Shown here piece by piece: positions 58,300-64,000 of a DNA stretch of 64,000 bases (position 1 is its first letter; each line of letters starts with the position of its first letter). The notes beneath the pieces are model-generated. The model ran no database searches and was not told the origin of the DNA. It worked only from the letters and a program-made list of their open reading frames with translations. The stretch spans positions 47,788,012 to 47,852,011 of the forward strand of contig CM059971.1 of the NCBI GenBank assembly GCA_030490835.1, read 5' to 3'. Both the position numbers and the translations under genes were made by a program. Source of the DNA: Annona cherimola (taxonomy: Eukaryota; Streptophyta; Magnoliopsida; Magnoliales; Annonaceae).

Positions 58300-58412
58300 A
58301 TGGATTGGTAAATAGGCAGAAAAGGAAAGACTAAGCTAGAATACATGAAATTATGATTATGACTGAATTATTTACCATTGATGAATATTGATGTTATACT
58401 AATAAATGTTTT

Positions 58413-59411
58413 ATGAAGTTGAAAATGCCGCTCACTAGAGCTAAAGCAAGAGTCAACAAAGGAAAGGCCCCGATGGAAGAATCAGTCTATCAAGCAAGGG
58501 GCGAAGCCAACAAAAGAACGTATAGGGCAGAATCCGAGGAACAATCCTCTAGGACCCGCCCACGTCACGAGGAAAGCCCAAGACCTCAAGCAGAGGTCAA
58601 CGTAGAAGAAAGAATTGCTGCGGCTATCGAAAAAGCTATGCAGCAATGGACAGCCCAGACTGCTGGGTTATTGCAAGAAATGAGGAACCAGCAAGCCCCA
58701 CCATCAAGAAGAGATGGGGAAAGACCAGGGCCCTCGGCCAATCCCGGCACGTTAAGGGGAGTGGAGGATAGTCTCCTTGAGGCCGACAGAAAGGCTATCA
58801 ATGCCTTTCTTGCCCAGCGTCCGCCTAAGTTTGCAGGGGAACCGGACCCCCTCATTGCAGAGCAATGGATTACGGAGATTAGGAAATTATTCAGGATATC
58901 GCCCTGCAATGATCAGCAGAAAGTGCTGTGCGCTACTCACCTACTGATAAAAGATGCTTATGAATGGTGGGAAACGCTAATGGTCACTATGCCACACCCG
59001 GAGCAAGTTACGTGGCAGGAATTTTTGGAGGAATTTAATAAAGAATATCTCCCTGTAGGGCTGCAGAGCCAGAGGGTGATAGAATTTGAGAAACTTTACC
59101 AAGGTAGGATGACAGTTACGGAGTATGGCACAAAGTTCAATGCCTTGGTAAGATATGTGTCGTGGATAGCCAATGTGCCGGAAAACAAGGCACAAAGGTT
59201 CCAGAGGGGATTGAGACCCCAGCTAAGAGAGGGGTTAACCCCATTATTAATAAAGGACTATGCCTCTAGCATTGAGAGGGCTAGGGCATTGGAGATGGAG
59301 TCTATGAGGACTCAGGAGCTTAGGCAAGCTCAAAAACAATTCTTTACAGCCTCCAAGGAAGGTGAGGCTAATAAAGGAAAAAGGAGATTCGCCGAAAAAA
59401 AAAATCAGTGA
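58413..59411 (+). CDS. Gypsy-A gag (capsid part)
   Basis: 332 codons. A basic N-terminus (MPLTRAKARVNKGKA; the ATG at 58425 may be the real start) is followed by a Glu/Arg-rich segment. A retrotransposon Gag domain covers about residues 130-290 (FAGEPDPLIAEQWITEIRKL, YEWWETL, EFNKEYLP, FNALVRYV). The frame ends at TGA 59409-59411 just after a run of ten A (59395-59404). The zinc knuckles and protease follow in the +1 frame. One A fewer would make a single gag-pro frame, which is the usual state in chromoviruses. The coding region is otherwise free of stops, so the element is young. Confidence 0.85.
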   Translation: MKLKMPLTRAKARVNKGKAPMEESVYQARGEANKRTYRAESEEQSSRTRPRHEESPRPQAEVNVEERIAAAIEKAMQQWTAQTAGLLQEMRNQQAPPSRRDGERPGPSANPGTLRGVEDSLLEADRKAINAFLAQRPPKFAGEPDPLIAEQWITEIRKLFRISPCNDQQKVLCATHLLIKDAYEWWETLMVTMPHPEQVTWQEFLEEFNKEYLPVGLQSQRVIEFEKLYQGRMTVTEYGTKFNALVRYVSWIANVPENKAQRFQRGLRPQLREGLTPLLIKDYASSIERARALEMESMRTQELRQAQKQFFTASKEGEANKGKRRFAEKKNQ

Positions 59412-60221
59412 CCAGACAAAGAGCGCCCCGACTTGCAGAACTTGCCACAAGCGCCACTCAGGCGAATGTTTACAGGGAACGGGGAAATGCTACAAATGTG
59501 GCCAAACGGGTCATGTGGCCCGGGACTGCGGGACCGACGAAGCCAAGATAATAAAGTGCTTCAACTGTGGTCAGGCCGGACACATTTCGCCCAATTGTCC
59601 GAATAAGCCACAAGGAGCACAAGCTCGAGGGAGGCCGGCCCAGCAAAAAGTCTCTGCCATCGTTAATCGACCCGGTACTGCTGCCAACCCAGTGCGTGTC
59701 CAAGCCCTCACCCGAACAGAATCACAAGAGATGAAGGAAAAAGTGATTACAGGTATGATTTACATTTTGGGAAATTCTGCAGTAGCTTTATTTGATTCTG
59801 GAGCTACGCATTCATTTATATCATACCAATTCGTAATCACACACGCACTACGGGTAGAGGAAACCAGTAGTACTATACATGTAGAATCCCCAGTATATAG
59901 ATTGGCAAGTATAAATCAAATCTGCAAAGCATGTCCTATCAGGATAGGAACAAAAATATTAGAAGCTGATCTCATCCTATTACCCATGACAGAGTTTGAT
60001 GTCATATTAGGGATGGATTGGCTAAGTCAATGGGGTGCGACAATTGATTGTAGAAATAAAAAGGTGCAATTTGAAGCACCGAAAGATGAAATAGACATCA
60101 GTAAAATAAGACAGCCAGAAAACACAATAAGGATGGTATCAGCTATGAAAGCAGCTCAGCTGATGCGCCAACAATGTACAGCTTATCTGGTCTCTATAAA
60201 CACAATAAGAGATGGGGTACC
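59412..60221 (+). pseudogene. Gypsy-A nucleocapsid and aspartic protease, truncated by Copia-3
   Basis: Open in frame from 59362. A CxxCxxxHxxxC-like block (CRTCHKRHSGEC) comes first, then two CCHC knuckles, CYKCGQTGHVARDC (from 59488) and CFNCGQAGHISPNC (from 59557). The aspartic protease follows with DSGATHSFIS (59794 on) and the downstream ILGMDWL strand (about 60010). The reading frame would continue into reverse transcriptase, but the Copia-3 LTR begins at 60222. The last few codons before the stop at 60238-60240 come from the inserted LTR. Confidence 0.88.
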
Positions 60222-60349
60222 TGTTGGAAACAATGTTTAAAACAATAAAAATTGACCAAATCTTGAGTTTTGATGATTAACAAGAACTAATTTTGAGTAT
60301 ATAAAAGGTACTAATATGTTTGCTAAATGTTTAAGGAAAGCAAAGAGGT

Positions 60350-61135
60350 CAAGTCGATCTCCAAGTCGACTTGGACTTCGACTTGGGTGAAGTCGATCCC
60401 AAAGTCGACTCAAATATCGACTTGAGAATGAATCCCAAAAGGCAACAGGTGAAGTCGCAGGTCAAGTCGACTCCACTTGCGACTTGGGAAGTCAAGTCGC
60501 AGACGAAGTCGACTCCAGCATCGACTTGGAGTATCCAGAGCTGAAAAGTGGAAACGAACATACCGAAGTCGCAAACGAAGTCGACTCCAGGTGCGACTTG
60601 GGTGAAGTCGCAGACCAGGTCGACTCCATCCACGACTTGAGATGTTCAAACTTTCAAAGATGCAGTTTTCAAGATATTCAAGAGGATTTATCACTCAAGT
60701 CCAAGGAATCAAGGTGAAAAACAAATGAGTCAATTTCAAAGTCAAGAATCATGTTCTACATTCAAATCAAGTCTATCAAGCTCAAAGCAAATCTTCAAGC
60801 TAGCTTCCAAATGGAGTAATACCCAAGTCATAAAGACCAAGTGAGTCCAAAGCAAAGCAAGGAACATACATATATTGTGCAAGGACTCAAAGCTTTCAAT
60901 TGGTTTGCAAGATTCAAGACATTTCAAGAAGATCAAGGCATTTTTGCAATAGACCAAGCCAAGTCGCAACCCAAGTCGACTTCAGGATCGACTTGAGTTA
61001 AAGTCTGAAAGCCAAGTCGACCCAAGTCTCAGACTTGAGTTTCTGAAGAACCCAAGTCGCAGGTCAAGTCGACTCCATGTACGACTTGGAAGCCAAGTCG
61101 CAGGCCAAGTCGACTTCATCTTCGACTTAGAGTAT
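60350..61135 (+). repeat. SalI-centred palindromic repeat array in the Copia-3 LTR (U3)
   Basis: Repeated units built from AAGTCGCA, a few bases, AAGTCGACT and TGCGACTTG. Each unit is itself near-palindromic around GTCGAC. At least eight GTCGAC cores lie in 60350-60640 and more in 60957-61135. Sireviruses are known for palindromic clusters in their LTRs; this motif is the version seen here. A regulatory role is inferred. Confidence 0.85.
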
Positions 61136-61187
61136 AACGGTCAAATTTTCGAACGTTGGAGTTCATTTATTGCGCACCAACCACCTC

Positions 61188-61255
61188 CATAACGTTCATA
61201 TTTTCTTCCCTCTATAAAAGGACCGTTATAGAGGGAAGAAAATATGAACGTTATG
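61188..61255. repeat. Perfect 30-bp inverted repeat over the Copia-3 TATA box
   Basis: Arms 61188-61217 and 61226-61255 are exact reverse complements with an 8-bp loop. The left arm ends in CTCTATAA, part of the CTATAAAAGG promoter box, so a mirrored TATA-like sequence faces the other way. Confidence 0.9.
61212..61221 (+). promoter_or_regulatory. TATA box of Copia-3 LTR
   Basis: CTATAAAAGG about 990 bp into the LTR, after the palindromic array. It lies at the tip of a perfect hairpin (61188-61255). Confidence 0.55.
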
Positions 61256-61288
61256 TCTTGTGTTCTCTTGTTGTGAACGTGAAAACAC

Positions 61289-61356
61289 AACGTAGTGTCT
61301 TGTGTTCTCTTGTTGTGAACGTGAAAACACAACAAGAGAACACAAGACACTACGTT
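61289..61356. repeat. Perfect 29-bp inverted repeat plus 37-bp direct repeat
   Basis: Arms 61289-61317 and 61328-61356 are exact complements with a 10-bp loop. The sequence 61255-61291 recurs at 61297-61333 (42-bp step). Together with the hairpin just upstream this forms a compact set of template-switch-like duplications. Confidence 0.9.
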
Positions 61357-61670
61357 AAAGTTCAAAGAGAGAAAAGAAGTACAAGAAAGATTTCCTATTT
61401 GCTTTTCTCCATTATTGAGTGGTCCGTATAAATTCTAAGGAAGAAGAAAGCTTCAAGTTGCTAGCACCTTCAACAATATTCATCCACAGCTGCTTCCACA
61501 ACTTCTTCCTCGAGCTAAATCTGCCTACACAAATCTGTAAAGTGTAGTTTCATTTATTTCATTGTCTTGTTGTATAAATCTTGATTTAGCTTGGGTAGCT
61601 AAGATCAAGTATATGCAAAGTAGGGTGTGATTGGAGTGAGACTCATCACCTACTTTTGCATGTGAGTTGT

Positions 61671-61820
61671 TTATGCCCCCTAGAGCTAGAATCTAGAAGA
61701 GAGCAAGTGGCTCTAGTTGTTTATGCCCCCTAGAGCTAGAATCTAGAAGAGAGCAAGTGGCTCTAGTTGTATATGCCCCCTAGAGCTGGAATCTAGAAGA
61801 GAGCGGTGACTCTAAGTGTA
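61671..61820 (+). repeat. 50-bp tandem triplication in Copia-3 LTR
   Basis: Three copies starting at 61671, 61721 and 61771 (WTATGCCCCCTAGAGCT... CTAGAAGAGAGC). The first two are nearly identical and the third is diverged. Other Sirevirus LTRs in the window carry a single copy (e.g. near 8524). Confidence 0.9.
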
Positions 61821-62072
61821 TTCGTGGAATACATAGTGGAACCCAAGTCACAACAGAGTGTGAGCTTGGAAGAGTGGAGTAGGGAAGGTTTGCCCGAACC
61901 ACTATAAATCTTGTGTTATATCTCTTTTTACTGCTTTATCTTTATTGCTCTCTAGCTCTTTTCAAAAGGGGATTAATTACTCAAGGGGTTAAGACTTCAT
62001 TTTCCAAAGAGTTTTTAAAGAACCCAATTCACCCCTCCCCTCTTGGGTTTTGCCACTAACTCGGGACCAACA

Positions 62073-62090
62073 AGTGGTATCAGAGCAGGT
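62073..62090 (+). other. Copia-3 primer binding site
   Basis: AGTGGTATCAGAGCAGGT right after the LTR. TGGTATCAGAGC pairs with the 3' end of initiator tRNA-Met, the usual primer of plant copia elements. Confidence 0.9.
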
Positions 62091-62120
62091 CTTTGAGTTT
62101 ACCAAAGAGATCTTATCAAA

Positions 62121-63902
62121 ATGGCATCCCAATCTACTTCCGTTCCCGCTTTTGCTGAAGGCCAATCCTTTACAAGGCCACCGTTGTTTGACGGGAACAA
62201 TTTTGGATATTGGAAGCTTCGTATGAAGCAACTCATCATGGCTACCGACATGGACTCTTGGATTGCTATCCAAGATGGAGTAACCTTGCCTACCGATGAA
62301 AGAGCTTCCAAATGGACCGATGAGGAAGTAAGAATTGTTAAGAGCAACGCCAAAGCTATGAACTCTTTATTTTGTGCTCTTAATGCTTCTGAATATGATA
62401 GAGTATCCTCTTGCTTGACCGCCAAAGAGATATGGGATACACTAACCTCTATCTACGAAGGAACTTCTCAAGTCCAAGGGACGAGAAGGAATATTTTGAT
62501 TGGAGAACTAGAGAACTTTAGAATGCTAGAAATAGAAAATATTTCTGAAATGTTTGCTAGATTCTCTAAGATTACTAATGCTTTAAAAGGTCTTGGAAAA
62601 GCAATATCTGAATCTGAGCAGGTCATGAAGATTTTAAGAGCTCTACCCGAATCATGGACTCCAAAGATCACTGCAATTGAAGAAGCCAAAGACCTCAACA
62701 CGCTGAAGCTTGAAGACTTAATTAGCTCACTTATGTCACATGAGCTAATTAAGAAAAGGAATGAAGATCAACACAGGGGCAAAAGAGCAATTGCCTTAAA
62801 AGCCGCACAAGACCCCGATGACACATCTTCTTCTCAAAATGACGATGATATTGCTCTACTCACAAAACGATTCAGAAAATTTGTGAGGAAAGGCAAAAAT
62901 TTCAGAAGCTTCAAAGAAAGAACTCCCCGAGAGAAGAAGAAAGAATCAACCAAGTGCTACCGATGCGGCGGTTCGGGACATATGCAAGCCCAATGTCCAA
63001 CTCCCGAAGAAAACAAGGCAAAAGAACAAAGAAAGGATCGAGGGGACAATAGAAGATTTCAGAAATATAAAGGAAGAGGCATGTACGTGAATGACGAGGA
63101 ATCTACAACGAGTAGCTCCTCAACCGACGAAATCGAAGCAGAAGAATGTGCGAGAATTTGCTGTATGGCACAAATCGAGCAAGGAGAACAAACTACCTCA
63201 ACAAAATGCACAAGCAATGAAGAGATAAGTTCCAAACTCTCCCTTTCTAATTCAAGTTATTCTTCCTCTCATGAATGCCTCAAATGTGCTGAATTAGATG
63301 AGCTACAAATGGCATATGATTCTTTATATGAAGAAATGAAGAAATTAGGAAGCAAGTTTACAATTAAGAAAAAACAATGTGATGCAGTAATAATTATAAA
63401 TGGTAAACTTGCAGAAGAAAATGATTTGCTAAAAAAGGAGAACAAATCATTAAATGAATCATTAGCCAAGTTCTCTAATCCAGGAGAAAGCATCAAAATG
63501 TTTTTGAATATGACCTCCCAAACACATAAAAGAGGTATTGGGTATCATACATTTGAGCAAGGAGAAAGTAGCAAATCAAATGTACAAATATTTGAGAAAC
63601 ATCAAACTAAAAATGCATCTATATACAAGCCACAAAAGAAAAATTTTAAGTGGACTAGAAGACCAATAATGGAACCATTGCATACTTGGAGGCCTACTCC
63701 AAGATTACCTATGGCTTGTAATTTCTGCAATAAAATGGGTCACAAAACTTACAAGTGTAATTTTAAGAAATTATATGACCATGGTGCAAAATTAGTTTGG
63801 GTTCCAAGAAACACAAGATTTGGGCTTTCAAAGTTAGAACAACAAAGATTGATCTATATTACTAACCCAAATGGACCCATAAAATGGGTACCAAGAAGAT
63901 AA
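62121..63902 (+). CDS. Copia-3 gag polyprotein (593 aa), intact
   Basis: Structural Gag of a Sirevirus, expected to assemble into cytoplasmic particles. The N-terminus has PPLFDGNNFGYWKLRM (DUF4219-like, residues about 19-35), then the copia gag-polypeptide domain (about 60-215; MARFSKI/ALPESW-type helices). A basic region leads to CCHC knuckle 1, CYRCGGSGHMQAQC (279-292). A Ser-rich acidic stretch, a Cys/Leu-rich HECLKCAELDELQ segment and a coiled coil (about 420-460) follow. CCHC knuckle 2, CNFCNKMGHKTYKC, is at 533-546. Two knuckles and a long C-terminal extension fit Sireviruses. The start ATG is 48 bp after the LTR. It stops at TAA 63900-63902, where pol overlaps in the +1 frame. Confidence 0.92.
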   Translation: MASQSTSVPAFAEGQSFTRPPLFDGNNFGYWKLRMKQLIMATDMDSWIAIQDGVTLPTDERASKWTDEEVRIVKSNAKAMNSLFCALNASEYDRVSSCLTAKEIWDTLTSIYEGTSQVQGTRRNILIGELENFRMLEIENISEMFARFSKITNALKGLGKAISESEQVMKILRALPESWTPKITAIEEAKDLNTLKLEDLISSLMSHELIKKRNEDQHRGKRAIALKAAQDPDDTSSSQNDDDIALLTKRFRKFVRKGKNFRSFKERTPREKKKESTKCYRCGGSGHMQAQCPTPEENKAKEQRKDRGDNRRFQKYKGRGMYVNDEESTTSSSSTDEIEAEECARICCMAQIEQGEQTTSTKCTSNEEISSKLSLSNSSYSSSHECLKCAELDELQMAYDSLYEEMKKLGSKFTIKKKQCDAVIIINGKLAEENDLLKKENKSLNESLAKFSNPGESIKMFLNMTSQTHKRGIGYHTFEQGESSKSNVQIFEKHQTKNASIYKPQKKNFKWTRRPIMEPLHTWRPTPRLPMACNFCNKMGHKTYKCNFKKLYDHGAKLVWVPRNTRFGLSKLEQQRLIYITNPNGPIKWVPRR

Positions 63903-64000
63903 GATTTATTTGCTTATTTTTCAGACATGTTTTAAGGCAAAGGCAAACAATGAATGGTTCATGGATAGCGGTTGCTCAAGGCATATGACCGGTGAAAGAA
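63883..64000 (+). CDS. Copia-3 pol start (protease), cut by window end
   Basis: The +1 frame opens after a TAA at 63880-63882, overlaps the gag end by 20 nt and runs without stop to the window end. It reaches the aspartic protease motif WFMDSGCSRHMTG (63955 on). The same arrangement is seen in Copia-1 (197-300). How pol is expressed (frameshift or splicing) is not known from this sequence. Confidence 0.75.

Larger units (their letters stand above)
55714..60221 (+). mobile_element. Gypsy-A, family A Ty3/gypsy element (5' part)
   Basis: 5' LTR, primer site, gag, zinc knuckles and protease in order. It is broken off at 60221 by insertion of Copia-3. The rest of pol and the 3' LTR should lie beyond the window. 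Inserted in Copia-4 ORF3 (left flank GAAGA, 55709-55713). Confidence 0.9.
60222..62072 (+). repeat. Copia-3 5' LTR
   Basis: 1851 bp, TGTTGGAAAC ... CTCGGGACCAACA. It holds the palindromic array (60350-60640 and 60957-61135), two perfect inverted repeats around the TATA region (61188-61356) and a 50-bp triplication (61671-61820). It is longer than the other Sirevirus LTRs here mainly because of the last two. Confidence 0.93.
60222..64000 (+). mobile_element. Copia-3, young Sirevirus (5' part)
   Basis: 5' LTR, primer site, intact gag and the first codons of protease, running past the window edge. Inserted in the Gypsy-A protease/pol region (left flank GTACC, 60217-60221). It is the innermost element of the right-hand nest. 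An intact 593-codon gag and an array rich in CpG agree with recent insertion. Confidence 0.92.

Noticed and set aside
58586..58909. 107-codon minus-strand frame
   Set aside because: Shadow of the Gypsy-A gag on the opposite strand.
60350..60660. CRISPR-like look of regularly spaced repeats in the LTR array
   Set aside because: Spacing is irregular, the spacers are themselves parts of the palindrome, there are no cas genes, and the setting is a plant LTR.
62099..62425. 108-codon minus-strand frame
   Set aside because: Shadow of the intact Copia-3 gag; no independent signal.

Overview
This is a window of plant (angiosperm) nuclear genome. The evidence is plant LTR retrotransposon lineages with tRNA-iMet primer sites, plant-type LINEs and MITEs, and one spliced nuclear gene for a plastid enzyme. 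The species cannot be named from the sequence. Almost everything except that gene is retrotransposon DNA, largely nested.

Left block (1-20512): two Ty1/copia elements of the Sirevirus (SIRE/Maximus) type lie in the same orientation. Copia-1 (1-8829; its 5' half lies before the window) appears to sit inside the gag gene of Copia-2 (8830-20512). A Ty3/gypsy solo LTR (3544-7262, TSD TATAT) interrupts the 3' end of Copia-1. Copia-2 carries a third reading frame after pol. That frame is split by an Athila/Tat-like solo LTR (13082-17214, TSD ACCAT), which itself contains a minus-strand Sirevirus solo LTR (14005-15689, TSD AAAAT).

Middle block (20513-33600): unclassified repeat-like DNA, then a gypsy solo LTR (22814-30472, TSD GCATA/GCACA) split by an opposite-strand gypsy solo LTR (26078-29789, TSD GGTTG), then AT-rich intergenic DNA with a hAT-like MITE.

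Gene block (33849-44210): a six-exon minus-strand gene for plastid-type solanesyl diphosphate synthase (SPS1/SPS2 class), the prenyl chain enzyme for plastoquinone-9. The exons total 1212 nt (403 codons plus stop) with GT-AG introns and no break. Intron 2 is about 8.2 kb and holds two kinds of LINE remnant and a MITE. A GA/GAG microsatellite lies about 150 bp upstream of the start codon, followed further out by a foldback MITE.

Right block (46075-64000): a serial nest that opens rightwards. A minus-strand gypsy integrase relic is interrupted by decayed Copia-5 (plus). That is interrupted by a minus-strand Sirevirus LTR, which is followed without a gap by the 3' LTR and ORF3 of Copia-4 (minus). 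ORF3 is interrupted by Gypsy-A (plus; 5' LTR, PBS, gag, protease), and Gypsy-A by Copia-3 (plus; 5' LTR, PBS, intact gag, start of pol). Copia-3 is therefore the youngest element here, and its other half lies beyond the window.

The most unusual signals are: (a) dense arrays of SalI-centred palindromic repeats in every Sirevirus LTR; (b) two perfect 29-30 bp inverted repeats over the promoter region of the Copia-3 LTR; (c) a 20-nt gag/pol overlap in different frames shared by Copia-1 and Copia-3; (d) paired polypurine tracts; (e) sequence modules kept in otherwise diverged gypsy LTRs. I found no wholly new gene system. These are regulatory or structural features of known element lineages that deserve checking.
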